A stretch of DNA of 64,000 bases. It comes from Yoonia sp. GTDB lineage: Bacteria > Pseudomonadota > Alphaproteobacteria > Rhodobacterales > Rhodobacteraceae. Below, in pieces: positions 11,879-21,465 of this stretch. How positions within the stretch are numbered: the first letter of the stretch is position 1; each line of letters starts with the position of its first letter. Under the pieces are notes generated by a model that saw only the letters and a list, made by a program, of their open reading frames with translations, was not told where the DNA came from and did not search any database. The DNA is taken from the NCBI RefSeq assembly GCF_018402175.1, contig NZ_JAGYJK010000018.1:124001-188000 (forward strand). Reading direction: 5' to 3'. The position numbers and the translations under genes are program-made.

Positions 11879-13720
11879 ATGGCACAGAAGAAAAAGACAA
11901 AGATCGGCGCATGGATCATCGTTGGCGTCGTGCTGGTCGGGCTGGCGGGGTTTGGCACCGGCGGTCTGACCAGCAATATCCGCACGCTTGGCACAGTCGG
12001 GGACAAGGACATCACCGTCGCCGCCTACCAGCGCACGCTGGACCAGCAGATCCGCGCGCTCTCGGCGCAATTCGGCAGCCAGATTTCGTTCCAGCAGGCG
12101 CAGGCCTTCGGGATCGACCGGCAGGCCCTGTCACAGGTGGTGCAGACCCGCACGCTGGACAACGAAGCCGCCCAAATGGGGATTTCCGCCGGTGATCTGG
12201 CCGTCTTCGACCGGATCAGCGCGATCGGCGCCTTTCAAAGCGCGGGCGGGTTCAACCGCGACACCTACCGCCTAGTCTTGCAGCAATCCGGGCAGAGCGA
12301 ATCCGAATTCGAGGCTGAAATCCGCGAGGATCTGGCCCGCACCCTGTTGCAAGCCGCCATTGTCAGCGGCGTGCCGGGGGCTGCCGCCCCTGCCGATGCG
12401 CTGGTCCGCTATGTGGCCGAAGCCCGCGACGTGACCCTGCTGCGCGTCAGTGCCGATATGCTGACCGCCCCGATCCCCGGCGCGACCGATGCCGATATCA
12501 CTGCCTTTTATGCCGACAACGGCGATAACTTTATGCTGCCCGAAGCGCGCGAGATCACCTATGCATGGATGACCCCCGCGATGATCCTTGACCGGATGGA
12601 GGTCACCGATCTGGCGATTGAAACGCTCTATCAGGACCGGATCGCAGATTTCGTACAGCCCGAACGCCGGCTTGTCGAACGGCTGAACTATGCCGATCCG
12701 GCTGCAGCACAGGTTGCCGCCGACCGTCTGGCATCGGGGGATACGACGTTCGACGCGCTTGTCACGGAACGCGGGCTGACGCTGGCCGATGTGGACATGG
12801 GCGATCTGGGCCGTGATGAACTGCCCGCCGACACCGCCGATGCGGTGTTCACCGCCACACCCGGCGATGTGGTCGGGCCATTCCCGACCACGCTGGGCGC
12901 GGCGCTGTTTCGCGTGAATGCGGTGCTGAACGCGCAGGAAACCACCTTGGACGAAGCCGCTGACGATCTGCGCGCCGAACTGGCCGCCGAGGCCGCGCGC
13001 AGCGTGATCAATGATGATTTCGACCGGATCACCGATCTTTTGGCCGGTGGCGCCACGCTCGAAGATCTGGCAGAGCGCACCGATCTGGTGCTGGGCCAGA
13101 TCAGCTGGACACCCGATGTCACCGATGGCATCGCTGCCTATGACAATTTCCGCGCCGCTGCCGAAGCCCTGAGCGAAGGCGCGTTTCCCCAGCTTGAGGT
13201 GCTGTCCGATGGCGGCGTCTTTGCGCTGCGTCTGGACAGCGTGACGCCGGCGCGCGTGCCACCGCTGGAGGATATCCGCGCCGATGTCACCGCCCTCTGG
13301 CAGCTGCAGGCGCAGCAGGATGCCGTGCTGGCCCGCGCGGCAGAAATCGCCGCCGACCTGACGGCCGACGCCGATCTGGCCGCACTTGGCCTGACCCCGC
13401 GTGTCGAATCCAACCTGACCCGCCGCAGCTTTGTCGAAGGCACGCCCGAAGGGTTCAACGACACCGTCTTTGCGCTTGCCCCCGGCGAAGCCCGCGTCGT
13501 GGACGCAGGCGACGGGGCGCTGATCGTGCGGCTGGATGCCATCACCGCGGCCGACCCCACCGCGACCGACCAAGCCGCGCAGCGCGCGTCGATATCCGAT
13601 TCTATCGCCGCGGGCATCGCGCAGGACCTGTTTGACGCCTATGCGCAAGCGGTCCAGCAGGCCACGCGCATCACCATCAACCAGGCCACCGTTGACGCGG
13701 TCAACGCCCAGCTTCAATAG
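11879..13720 (+). CDS. ppiD: PpiD-like membrane-anchored peptidyl-prolyl isomerase/SurA-type chaperone
   Basis: A 613-residue periplasmic folding factor held by one N-terminal transmembrane helix (residues about 9-28, IGAWIIVGVVLVGLAGFGTGG). A SurA_N-like segment follows (VGDKDITVAAYQRTLDQQIRALSAQFG...). The middle holds a parvulin-like region around LADVDMGDLGRDELPADTADAVFTATPGDVVGPFPTTLGAALFRV (residues about 300-350), degenerate as in PpiD, so isomerase activity is doubtful. A C-terminal region with several short helices ends the protein. It helps outer-membrane and exported proteins fold. ATG 11879 has GGAG 7-8 bases upstream; an ATG five bases earlier is out of frame. trpE begins 7 bp after the stop, so the two are co-transcribed. 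Confidence 0.88.
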   Translation: MAQKKKTKIGAWIIVGVVLVGLAGFGTGGLTSNIRTLGTVGDKDITVAAYQRTLDQQIRALSAQFGSQISFQQAQAFGIDRQALSQVVQTRTLDNEAAQMGISAGDLAVFDRISAIGAFQSAGGFNRDTYRLVLQQSGQSESEFEAEIREDLARTLLQAAIVSGVPGAAAPADALVRYVAEARDVTLLRVSADMLTAPIPGATDADITAFYADNGDNFMLPEAREITYAWMTPAMILDRMEVTDLAIETLYQDRIADFVQPERRLVERLNYADPAAAQVAADRLASGDTTFDALVTERGLTLADVDMGDLGRDELPADTADAVFTATPGDVVGPFPTTLGAALFRVNAVLNAQETTLDEAADDLRAELAAEAARSVINDDFDRITDLLAGGATLEDLAERTDLVLGQISWTPDVTDGIAAYDNFRAAAEALSEGAFPQLEVLSDGGVFALRLDSVTPARVPPLEDIRADVTALWQLQAQQDAVLARAAEIAADLTADADLAALGLTPRVESNLTRRSFVEGTPEGFNDTVFALAPGEARVVDAGDGALIVRLDAITAADPTATDQAAQRASISDSIAAGIAQDLFDAYAQAVQQATRITINQATVDAVNAQLQ

Positions 13721-13727
13721 GTGCGCC

Positions 13728-15236
13728 ATGGCATTATCGCCTGATTATGACAGCTTTGCCCGCAGCTATGACGCGGGCGAAAACCAGGTGGTCTATACAC
13801 GGATCGCCGCAGATCTGGACACGCCGGTTTCCTTGATGTTGAAACTGTCGGAGGCGGGGACCAATGCCTTCATGCTGGAAAGCGTGACAGGCGGTGAAAT
13901 CCGGGGACGCTATTCGATCATCGGGATGAACCCCGATCTGGTCTGGGATTGTCGCGGCACCACAGCGCGCGTCAACCGGTCCGCCCGTTTCGATGCCGAT
14001 GCTTTCGAGGTGATGCCAGCCGCCCCATTGGACGCCTTGCGCGCGATTCTGGCCGAATCGCGGATCGACCTGCCAGCGGGCCTGCCTGCGGCTGCGGCGG
14101 GGCTGTTCGGCTATCTGGGCTATGACATGATCCGGCTGGTCGAACATCTGCCCGATGTGAACCCCGATCCCTTGGGCCTGCCCGATGCGATCATGCTGCG
14201 CCCTTCGGTCGTGGCGGTGCTGGACGGGGTCAAGGGCGATGTGATCCTTGTCGCCCCTGCCTATGTCCGGCCTGACCTGTCGGCCAAGGCCGCCTATGCG
14301 CAGGCCGCCGAACGGGTGATGGATGCGCAACGCGCGCTGGACCGGTCCCTGCCCCAGCACAGCCGCGCGCTGGCCGATCCGGCCCCTGTCGCGCCGCCGG
14401 TGTCGAATTTCACACACGAGGGATATTTGCAGGCGGTCGAAAAGGCCAAGGACTATATCCGCGCCGGTGACATCTTTCAGGTGGTGCCATCGCAACGCTG
14501 GACGCAGGACTTCCGCGAACCGCCTTTCGCGCTGTACCGGTCCTTGCGCCGCACCAACCCGTCGCCGTTCATGTTCTTTTTCAACTTCGGCGGCTTTCAG
14601 GTGATCGGGGCCAGCCCCGAAATCCTTGTGCGGGTCTTCGGCAACGAGGTCACGATCCGTCCCATCGCAGGCACCCGTCCGCGCGGAGCAACCCCTGCCG
14701 AGGATGACGCGAACGAGGCCGATCTGCTGGCCGACCAGAAAGAACTGGCCGAGCATCTGATGCTGCTTGATCTGGGGCGCAACGATACTGGCAAGGTCAG
14801 CAAGATCGGCACCGTGCGCCCGACCGAGCAATTCATCGTCGAACGTTACAGCCATGTGATGCATATCGTGTCCAACGTGGTGGGTGAACTGGCCGAGGAT
14901 CAGGACGCGCTGAGCGCCTTTTTCGCCGGTATGCCCGCAGGCACCGTATCCGGCGCGCCCAAGGTCCGCGCGATGCAAATCATCGACGAGCTGGAACCCG
15001 AAAAGCGCGGTGTCTATGGCGGCGGTTGCGGCTATTTCAGCGCGAATGGCGATATGGATATGTGCATCGCGCTGCGCACCGCCGTGTTGCAGGATGAAAA
15101 ACTGTATATCCAGGCCGGTGGCGGCGTTGTCTATGACAGCGACCCAGAGGCAGAATATCAGGAAACCGTCCATAAATCCAACGCCATCCGCAAGGCGGCG
15201 GCCGATGCGCGGATGTTCAAGGGCAGCGGAAACTGA
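13728..15236 (+). CDS. trpE: Anthranilate synthase component I
   Basis: Large subunit of anthranilate synthase: makes anthranilate from chorismate and ammonia supplied by TrpG, the first step of tryptophan synthesis. The 502 residues include the tryptophan feedback site block FMLESVTGGEIRGRYSIIG (LLES-like, residues about 45-63) and the chorismate-binding domain with IRAGDIFQVVPSQRW, NPSPFMFFFNF, GASPEILVRV, RPIAGTRPRG, LDLGRNDTGKV and GTVSGAPKVRAMQIIDELE. It is separated from its partner trpG by a minus-strand gene, so the trp genes form two units on this chromosome. No Trp-rich leader peptide is seen in the 7 bp before the start. Confidence 0.98.
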   Translation: MALSPDYDSFARSYDAGENQVVYTRIAADLDTPVSLMLKLSEAGTNAFMLESVTGGEIRGRYSIIGMNPDLVWDCRGTTARVNRSARFDADAFEVMPAAPLDALRAILAESRIDLPAGLPAAAAGLFGYLGYDMIRLVEHLPDVNPDPLGLPDAIMLRPSVVAVLDGVKGDVILVAPAYVRPDLSAKAAYAQAAERVMDAQRALDRSLPQHSRALADPAPVAPPVSNFTHEGYLQAVEKAKDYIRAGDIFQVVPSQRWTQDFREPPFALYRSLRRTNPSPFMFFFNFGGFQVIGASPEILVRVFGNEVTIRPIAGTRPRGATPAEDDANEADLLADQKELAEHLMLLDLGRNDTGKVSKIGTVRPTEQFIVERYSHVMHIVSNVVGELAEDQDALSAFFAGMPAGTVSGAPKVRAMQIIDELEPEKRGVYGGGCGYFSANGDMDMCIALRTAVLQDEKLYIQAGGGVVYDSDPEAEYQETVHKSNAIRKAAADARMFKGSGN

Positions 15237-15238
15237 CC

Positions 15239-16531
15239 CTAGTCCGCCATCTGTTGCAACAGGATCGCCGATACCGGCGCCAGTGAAATCTGTGCCGGAT
15301 CGCTGCGCTCGGCCCAGTTGCGGATCGCGGCCAAGGTTTCGGGCGTCGTGCGCCCCAGCAAGACAACATGCCCCAGTTGCCGCGCGCGCAGCGCCGCTTG
15401 CTCTAGGCTGCGTTCAATCGCGTCACCGGCCTCGCCCGCACCGTCCAGATCGCGCGTGATCTGCGCCACCGGCACGCCATCTGCCGTGATCGTACGCAAA
15501 GCCCCGCCCATACCGCGCGGCAGGGTGACAAAACCGCGCCCTTCGTCACCGATCAACCGCAACGCCTGATCGGCCAGTATCCGGTCCTGTGCCTCTGGGC
15601 CGGTGCCATCGGAAAAGATGGCAATCGCCTCGGGCACCAGACCGAACGCCGCGATATAGGTCGTTTCGATATCTGACGGCAGCGCGCCTTGCGGCAGATC
15701 GGCCTGCAACAGCACCTCGATCCCGGCCGCGCGATAGGCGCGCATCCGCGCCGTCACATCGGGGGCGGCGGCGTTCAGCACGATGGTCGGCACGAAGGGC
15801 AGCCCGCTCAGGACATCAGGCGCATCAAGGATCAGCGCATTGTCCATCAGCACCACCGCGATCATCGGCAGGTCGGCGGCATAATCGAAATCGGCAGCAT
15901 GGCGCAAAAGCGGCGGCGCAAGATCGCCGTCAAGCGCCGGTTCCTCGGGTCCGGCAGCGGGGGGCGTGCGGGGCCGGTTGACGCGCACATCCGCCGTGGA
16001 TTGTGGCAGTGATGCGGATGGGCTTGTCTGGGGCCGGACCAGAGGCGCGGGCAGCGGCTCGGCTGGCGTATCTGGCAAAGCCGGTGACACAGGCGCGGGC
16101 AATGTTGCCCCAGGCAAGTCTTGTTCGGGCGCAGGCTGCGCGGGTGCCTGCGGCGGTGTGATCGGTGCGTCCGGCATCACCGTGGGGGCCGTCGGGGCCA
16201 TGGCGGCGGGCGGGGGTGTGACCGCCTCGATGACAGCGGCCAAGGGCTGCGCCTCGGCGCCGGTTTGCGGGACCAGTTCTGGCACAGGTTCTGGCGCAGG
16301 TTCTGGCACGGCTGGTGCCGTATCGGGCAGCACAACCTGCGGCATGGGGATCACCGGCGCATCCAGAACGGGTGCGGTCACGGGGGCCACTGGCACCGCT
16401 GTCGGCTGCGCGGTCGCCACGGGCGGTTGGCTGTCCACAGGCGTTTGCGGCCCCACCGACACTGACACCAGTCCAAGCAAACCACCGCCGACCAGAACCG
16501 CCCAGCCACCCCCCGCCAGAAATGCCCGCAT
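15239..16531 (-). CDS. Divergent polysaccharide deacetylase family protein (YibQ-like)
   Basis: A 430-residue envelope protein. An N-terminal hydrophobic helix (about residues 6-26) is followed by some 180 residues very rich in Pro, Ala, Val and Thr, a flexible periplasmic linker, and then a C-terminal domain of the divergent polysaccharide deacetylase family (PMIAVVLMDNALILDAPDVLSGLPFVPTIVLNAAAPD..., EVLLQADLP, FVTLPRGMGGALRTI, ARQLGHVVLLGRTTPETLAAIRNW). Family members lack some metal ligands of true NodB deacetylases, so enzymatic activity is uncertain. It lies between convergent trpE (2 bp away) and divergent trpG. The low-complexity linker differs strongly in composition from neighbours. 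Confidence 0.85.
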   Translation of the reverse strand: MRAFLAGGGWAVLVGGGLLGLVSVSVGPQTPVDSQPPVATAQPTAVPVAPVTAPVLDAPVIPMPQVVLPDTAPAVPEPAPEPVPELVPQTGAEAQPLAAVIEAVTPPPAAMAPTAPTVMPDAPITPPQAPAQPAPEQDLPGATLPAPVSPALPDTPAEPLPAPLVRPQTSPSASLPQSTADVRVNRPRTPPAAGPEEPALDGDLAPPLLRHAADFDYAADLPMIAVVLMDNALILDAPDVLSGLPFVPTIVLNAAAPDVTARMRAYRAAGIEVLLQADLPQGALPSDIETTYIAAFGLVPEAIAIFSDGTGPEAQDRILADQALRLIGDEGRGFVTLPRGMGGALRTITADGVPVAQITRDLDGAGEAGDAIERSLEQAALRARQLGHVVLLGRTTPETLAAIRNWAERSDPAQISLAPVSAILLQQMAD

Positions 16532-16673
16532 GTGAATAACATCCTTATTACAAATGCGCCCGCCGCCTTCGGACTTGACGCGACCGGCCCTGTCGGCCCA
16601 TGTATGGCGGCGCTTATATCGTCAGCTTGGCCGCAGACGGTAGCCCCAAATTTCCAGCTTACGGGACCTGTCC

Positions 16674-17255
16674 ATGCTGCTTTTGATCGATAATTACGAC
16701 AGCTTTACCTATAATCTGGTGCATTATTTGGGCGAACTTGGGGCAGATGTTGTCGTGCGCCGCAATGATGCGCTGGATGTGCAACAGGCGATGGCGATGC
16801 GCCCGTCCGCCATCGTGCTGTCACCCGGTCCTTGCGATCCGGCACAGGCGGGCATCTGTCTGCCGCTGGTCCATGCGGCAGCCGAAACCGGCATGCCGCT
16901 GCTGGGCGTCTGTCTTGGGCATCAGGCGATTGGCGAGGCGTTTGGCGGCCATGTCGTGCGCTGCCATGACATCGTGCATGGTAAAATGGGCCAGATGCGC
17001 CACGGCGGTCAGGGCCTGTTCGCGGGGCTGCCCAGCCCTTTTGCCGCCACCCGCTATCATTCGCTGGTGGTGGACCGTGCCACCCTGCCCGATTGTCTGG
17101 ACATCACCGCCGATCTGGAAGACGGCACCATCATGGGCCTGCAACATAAAACGCTGCCGATCCACGGCGTGCAATTCCACCCTGAAAGCATCCGGTCCGA
17201 ACATGGCCATGCCCTGCTGCAGAACTTTTTGAACATCGCCAAGGTGCCCGCATGA
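16674..17255 (+). CDS. trpG: Anthranilate synthase component II (glutamine amidotransferase)
   Basis: Supplies ammonia from glutamine to TrpE. The 193-residue class I amidotransferase has the triad Cys80 (GVCLGHQ), His169 and Glu171 (QFHPES), and starts [30 protein letters not shown] is the oxyanion region. It opens a run of six genes whose junctions overlap by 1-4 bases (trpG-trpD-ung-trpC-moaC-moeA). The same protein may also serve as the PabA subunit for folate synthesis, as in many bacteria, since no separate pabA is visible here. The promoter must lie in the 142 bp before the start; no clear -10/-35 pair was found. Confidence 0.97.
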   Translation: MLLLIDNYDSFTYNLVHYLGELGADVVVRRNDALDVQQAMAMRPSAIVLSPGPCDPAQAGICLPLVHAAAETGMPLLGVCLGHQAIGEAFGGHVVRCHDIVHGKMGQMRHGGQGLFAGLPSPFAATRYHSLVVDRATLPDCLDITADLEDGTIMGLQHKTLPIHGVQFHPESIRSEHGHALLQNFLNIAKVPA

Positions 17256-18265
17256 CCGAGGCGATGAAACCGCTGATCTATGCCGCCTCCGAAGGGCCGC
17301 TGTCGCGCGCCCAAGCCGAAGAGGCGTTCGGCTATTTGTTCGCAGGTCAGGCGACACCCGCCCAGATCGGCGGTTTGCTGATGGCGCTGCGCGCGCGCGG
17401 CGAGGCTGTGTCGGAATATGCCGCCGCCGCCGCGGTGATGCGCGCCCATTGCGTGCCGGTCACAGCACCGGACGGTGCGATGGATATCGTCGGCACCGGT
17501 GGTGACGGCAAACATACGCTGAACATTTCCACCGCCACCGCCTTTGTCGTGGCGGGCGCAGGCGTGCCGGTGGCCAAACACGGCAACCGCAACCTGTCGT
17601 CGAAATCCGGCACGGCGGATGTGCAGTCGGCGCTTGGGATCAATGTCAACGTCGCGCCGGATGTGGTCGAACGCGCGATTGCGCAGGCGGGCATCGGTTT
17701 CATGATGGCCCCTTTGCATCACCCCGCGATGCGCCATGTCGGGCCTGTCAGGTTGGAACTTGGATGCAAGACGATCTTCAACATATTGGGCCCATTGACA
17801 AATCCTGCCGGTGTGAAACGCCAGCTGACGGGGGCCTTTGCCATCGACCTGATCTTTCCGATGGCGGAAACGCTGCAACAGCTTGGCACTGAAAAGGCCT
17901 GGCTGGTCCATGGCAGCGATGGCACCGATGAAATCACGATCTGCGGGCCGACATCCGTTGCCGTGCTGGAAGGTGGCAAAATCACCTCCCGCCAGATCCA
18001 CCCCGAGGATGCGGGCCTGCCCGAACATCCGTTCCGCGACATTATCGGCGGGTCGCCGCAGGACAACGCACAGGCGCTGCGCGCGCTGCTGGATGGCGCG
18101 CCGGGTGCCTATCGCGACGCGGTGCTGTTCAATGCCGCCGCCGCCTTGGTCGTGGCCGACAAGGCCGCCAGCCTGACAGACGGCGTGGCGATCGCCCGCG
18201 ACAGTATCGACAGCGGCAAGGCCAAAGCCGCCCTTGACGCGCTGGTGCGTGTCACGAACGCCTGA
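17252..18265 (+). CDS. trpD: Anthranilate phosphoribosyltransferase
   Basis: Transfers the phosphoribosyl group of PRPP to anthranilate, second step of tryptophan synthesis. The 337 residues show [47 protein letters not shown], which contains the PRPP and anthranilate sites, followed by [25 protein letters not shown] and [10 protein letters not shown]. The ATG overlaps the trpG stop by 4 bases (ATGA), and the stop overlaps the start of ung by one base. Length is normal and no key residue is missing. Confidence 0.98.
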   Translation: MTEAMKPLIYAASEGPLSRAQAEEAFGYLFAGQATPAQIGGLLMALRARGEAVSEYAAAAAVMRAHCVPVTAPDGAMDIVGTGGDGKHTLNISTATAFVVAGAGVPVAKHGNRNLSSKSGTADVQSALGINVNVAPDVVERAIAQAGIGFMMAPLHHPAMRHVGPVRLELGCKTIFNILGPLTNPAGVKRQLTGAFAIDLIFPMAETLQQLGTEKAWLVHGSDGTDEITICGPTSVAVLEGGKITSRQIHPEDAGLPEHPFRDIIGGSPQDNAQALRALLDGAPGAYRDAVLFNAAAALVVADKAASLTDGVAIARDSIDSGKAKAALDALVRVTNA

Positions 18266-18906
18266 TGTTCGATCTGTCGCGTCTGGGGGATTGGGGCGAT
18301 CTGCCCTTTTTCCGCGATGATTTGCCGCTACTGGCGGGGCGGATTGGTACGGATATCCTGCCGCGGCCCGCGCTGACATTCACCGCCCTCGAACGTTGCC
18401 AGCCTGGCGCCACCCGCGTCGTCATTCTCGGGCAAGACCCCTATCACACGCCGAACAAGGCCGATGGGCTGGCCTTTTCCATCAATCCGGCATTCACCGG
18501 AAATCTGGCGAGCCTTGGCAATATCTTCAAGGAAATCCAGAGCGATACAGGCCAAAGCCGAAACAAAACCAACCTGCATGACTGGGCGGATCAAGGGGTC
18601 TTGCTGCTCAATACCGCCCTGTCTGTCGCTCCCGGTCAGGCCGGCGCCCATGGCAAGATCGGCTGGTCCAGATTGGTTCATCAGGTATTGGCGCGGCTGA
18701 ATGACCATCCCCGCGCCTTTATCCTTTGGGGCGCGCAGGCGCAGACATATGCGGCCCGCTTGGCCGCGCATCACCTGATCCTGACTTCGGTCCATCCCTC
18801 GCCCTTGTCGGCGCATCGGGGGTTTTTCGGGTCGCGCCCATTTTCAAAGGTCAACCAATGGCTTATGGATCGGGGGGATATTCCAATCAACTGGGCGGAC
18901 CCATGA
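18265..18906 (+). CDS. ung: Uracil-DNA glycosylase (family 1)
   Basis: Removes uracil from DNA to start base-excision repair. The 213-residue protein carries the family 1 water-activating motif GQDPYH (residues 56-61), [24 protein letters not shown], the internal [22 protein letters not shown] block and the DNA-intercalation loop [24 protein letters not shown] near the C-terminus. Unusually, it sits inside the tryptophan operon: its ATG overlaps the trpD stop (TGATG) and its TGA overlaps the trpC start (ATGA). Coupled translation with biosynthesis genes means it is expressed with them. No SOS box precedes it. Confidence 0.96.
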   Translation: MFDLSRLGDWGDLPFFRDDLPLLAGRIGTDILPRPALTFTALERCQPGATRVVILGQDPYHTPNKADGLAFSINPAFTGNLASLGNIFKEIQSDTGQSRNKTNLHDWADQGVLLLNTALSVAPGQAGAHGKIGWSRLVHQVLARLNDHPRAFILWGAQAQTYAARLAAHHLILTSVHPSPLSAHRGFFGSRPFSKVNQWLMDRGDIPINWADP

Positions 18907-19712
18907 CCGACATTCTTGCCAAGATCAAAGACTACAAGCTGGCGGATGTGGCCGCGCGCAAAATCGCCCTGCCCCTGGCCGAAGCCGAAGCACTGGCGCG
19001 CGCCGCCAGCCCCGTGCGCGGCTTCGCCGCCGCACTGGCGGGTGCCAGCCGCGCAGGGTATGGCCTGATCGCCGAGATCAAAAAGGCCAGCCCGTCCAAG
19101 GGCCTGATCCGCGCCGATTTCGACCCTGCGGCCTTGGCGCAGGCTTACGCACAAGGCGGGGCCACCTGCCTGTCGGTGCTGACGGACGCACCGTCCTTTC
19201 AGGGCGACGACAGCTATCTGGTTGCGGCGCGCGACGCCTGCGCATTGCCCGCGCTGCGCAAGGATTTTCTCTATGATCCGTGGCAGGTCGCGGAATCCCG
19301 CGCTTTGGGGGCCGATTGCATCCTGATCATCATGGCCTCGGTCAGCGATGCGCAGGCGCAGGAACTGGAACAGGCCGCCATGGATTGGCAGATGGATGTG
19401 CTGATCGAAGTGCATGATCAGGGCGAACTGGACCGCGCGGTGCTGCTGAAATCGCCGCTGATCGGGATCAACAACCGCAATCTGAAAACCTTTGACGTGA
19501 CGCTGGACACCACGCGCATCCTGTCCAAACGGGTGCCAGAGGACCGGCAGATCGTCTGCGAAAGCGGGCTGTTCACCCCCGAAGACCTTGCCGATATGGC
19601 GCGTTACGGCGCGCGTGCCTTTTTGATCGGCGAAAGCCTGATGCGGCAGGAAGACGTGGCCGCCGCCACCGCCCGCTTGCTGGCCAATCCATCCACGGGG
19701 GCGATGCGATGA
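18903..19712 (+). CDS. trpC: Indole-3-glycerol phosphate synthase
   Basis: Closes the indole ring from carboxyphenylaminodeoxyribulose phosphate, fourth step in tryptophan synthesis. The 269-residue barrel has the signature [21 protein letters not shown] (catalytic Lys near residue 60), [57 protein letters not shown] and a phosphate-binding [12 protein letters not shown] at the end. The ATG lies in the 4-base overlap with ung. moaC starts within its stop codon. No trpF or trpAB is present in this window. Confidence 0.97.
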   Translation: MTDILAKIKDYKLADVAARKIALPLAEAEALARAASPVRGFAAALAGASRAGYGLIAEIKKASPSKGLIRADFDPAALAQAYAQGGATCLSVLTDAPSFQGDDSYLVAARDACALPALRKDFLYDPWQVAESRALGADCILIIMASVSDAQAQELEQAAMDWQMDVLIEVHDQGELDRAVLLKSPLIGINNRNLKTFDVTLDTTRILSKRVPEDRQIVCESGLFTPEDLADMARYGARAFLIGESLMRQEDVAAATARLLANPSTGAMR

Positions 19713-20185
19713 CCGGGCTGACGCATTTCGACGCCGAAGGACAGGCGCATATGGTCGATGTGTCTGACAAGGCCGTGACCGACCGGATCGCCGTGGCCGA
19801 GGCCCATATCGTGATGGCGGATGCAACACTGGCGCTGATCACCGAAGGACGCGCCAAAAAAGGCGATGTGCTGGGCATCGCGCGGATCGCAGGCATCATG
19901 GCAGCCAAGAAAACCGCCGATCTGATCCCGCTGTGCCATCCTTTGCCGATCACCAAGGTCAGCATCGACCTGACCCCCGACACCACCCTGCCCGGCATCC
20001 GGATCAGCGCCACGGTCAAGACCAGCGGCCAGACCGGCGTGGAAATGGAGGCATTGACCGCCGCCAGCACCGCCGCCCTGACCGTCTATGACATGGTCAA
20101 GGCGGTGCAAAAGGACATGGTCATCGGCGGCTTGCGCGTCACGCTCAAGGACGGCGGCAAATCAGGCCGGTTTGAAAATCCATGA
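19709..20185 (+). CDS. moaC: Cyclic pyranopterin monophosphate synthase
   Basis: Second protein of molybdenum cofactor synthesis: converts 3',8-cyclo-7,8-dihydroguanosine triphosphate, made by MoaA, into cyclic pyranopterin monophosphate. The 158 residues include [63 protein letters not shown] (conserved Lys and His of the active site) and [29 protein letters not shown]. Start and stop both overlap the neighbours by 4 bases. Its pairing with moeA suggests one molybdopterin module placed behind trpC. Confidence 0.98.
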   Translation: MTGLTHFDAEGQAHMVDVSDKAVTDRIAVAEAHIVMADATLALITEGRAKKGDVLGIARIAGIMAAKKTADLIPLCHPLPITKVSIDLTPDTTLPGIRISATVKTSGQTGVEMEALTAASTAALTVYDMVKAVQKDMVIGGLRVTLKDGGKSGRFENP

Positions 20186-21354
20186 TCAGCGTTGAAGAGG
20201 CCCTGCGCGACCTTTTTGCGCTGGTCACCCCGCTGCCAGCCGAAGACGTGCCGCTGCGTGATGCCGCACAGCGCGTGCTGGCGCGTGATGTCACCGCGCG
20301 GCGCGACCAGCCGCCCTTTGCGGCCTCGGCCATGGATGGCTATGCGATCCATGCGACCGATCACCGCCAGGGGGCCAGCCTGACCGTCATCGGCGAAGCT
20401 GCGGCCGGTCACGGCTGGCAGGGCACATTGGCCCGTGGTCAGGCTTTGCGCATTTTCACCGGCGCGCCGGTCCCTGCGGGGGCGGGTTTTGTCATCATTC
20501 AGGAAAATGTCACCCGCGACGGCGAAACAATCACCATCACGGATGCGCAGGACAGCGGCAGCAATATCCGCCCCTTGGGGGGCGATTTCGCGCAAGGCAC
20601 GCCACTGCCCGCGCCGCGCCGCCTGTCGCCCAATGATATCGCCTTGCTGGCGGCAATGAACATCGCAAGCGTGCCTGTCACCCGCAAACCCGTGGTCGCC
20701 ATCATCGCCACGGGCGATGAATTGGTGCAACCGGGCGACAGGCCCGGCCCCGACCAGATCATCGCCTCCAACAGCTATGGGCTGGCCGCCTTGGTCGCGG
20801 CCGCAGGCGCCTCAGCACGGCTGCTGCCCATTGCGCGCGACAGCATCGCATCGCTGGAACAGACCTTTGCACTGGCGCAGGGTGCGGATCTGATCATCAC
20901 CATCGGCGGGGCCTCTGTCGGCGATCACGATCTGGTCGGACAAGTGGCGCAAAGCCTTGGCATGCAGCGCAGTTTCTACAAGATCGCGATGCGGCCGGGC
21001 AAACCGCTGATGGCCGGCAGGCTTGGCAGTGCCGCGATGATCGGCCTGCCCGGCAATCCGGTCTCGGCCATGGTCTGCGGGCATGTCTTCGTGCTGCCGG
21101 TGCTCCGCAAGATGCTGGGACTTGGCGCGCATCCCGCGGCCACGCAGACAGCCCTGCTTGCGCATGACATCGGCGCGAACGGGCCACGGGCACATTACAT
21201 GCGCGCGCATGCCACCACCGCAGGTGTGACAATCTTTGACCGCCAAGACAGCAGCCTGCTCAGCGTGCTGACGCAGGCCAATTGCCTGGCCCTGCGCCCG
21301 CCCCATGACGCCGCGCGCAAGGCCGGCGAAAGCGTGCAAATCCTGCCACTCTGA
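20182..21354 (+). CDS. moeA: Molybdopterin molybdenumtransferase
   Basis: Inserts molybdate into adenylylated molybdopterin to give active molybdenum cofactor. The 390-residue protein shows the MoeA domains in order: an N-terminal segment with [16 protein letters not shown], a domain with [19 protein letters not shown] and [11 protein letters not shown], the molybdopterin-binding domain with [35 protein letters not shown] and [13 protein letters not shown]...[13 protein letters not shown], and a C-terminal domain. It ends the overlapping operon; a dispersed repeat follows its stop and then the SOS box of lexA. Confidence 0.97.
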   Translation: MISVEEALRDLFALVTPLPAEDVPLRDAAQRVLARDVTARRDQPPFAASAMDGYAIHATDHRQGASLTVIGEAAAGHGWQGTLARGQALRIFTGAPVPAGAGFVIIQENVTRDGETITITDAQDSGSNIRPLGGDFAQGTPLPAPRRLSPNDIALLAAMNIASVPVTRKPVVAIIATGDELVQPGDRPGPDQIIASNSYGLAALVAAAGASARLLPIARDSIASLEQTFALAQGADLIITIGGASVGDHDLVGQVAQSLGMQRSFYKIAMRPGKPLMAGRLGSAAMIGLPGNPVSAMVCGHVFVLPVLRKMLGLGAHPAATQTALLAHDIGANGPRAHYMRAHATTAGVTIFDRQDSSLLSVLTQANCLALRPPHDAARKAGESVQILPL

Positions 21355-21357
21355 CAG

Positions 21358-21383
21358 CTTCTTATTTCCAAAAATACTCCCGC
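21358..21383 (+). repeat. Post-stop dispersed repeat, copy after moeA
   Basis: CTTCTTATTTCCAAAAATAC followed by TCCCGC begins 3 bases after the moeA stop. It is nearly identical to the copies after mmsB (55085-55110) and purL (42051-42083), with related copies at 3033-3053 and 10574-10606. Confidence 0.7.
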
Positions 21384-21422
21384 GCGGCGCACGTCAATCG
21401 CAAGGCGATTGACACAAAAGGG

Positions 21423-21437
21423 GAACATGGGTAGAAC
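21423..21437. promoter_or_regulatory. SOS box (LexA operator) of lexA
   Basis: GAAC-ATGGGTA-GAAC has the exact GAAC-N7-GAAC form (GTTC-N7-GTTC on the other strand) known for alphaproteobacterial LexA. It lies 28 bp before the lexA start, as expected for autorepression. The same arrangement occurs before uvrA in this window. Confidence 0.9.
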
Positions 21438-21465
21438 ATAAGCAAAACCAGCCAAGGATTTCGCC

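Noticed and set aside
15690-16500. Pro/Ala-rich segment as a tandem repeat or mobile element
   Set aside because: It is a low-complexity linker inside a single coding frame; there are no direct repeats of constant unit or terminal inverted repeats.
16532-16673. Tryptophan attenuator before trpG
   Set aside because: No leader peptide with Trp codons and no alternative hairpins with a T-run are visible.
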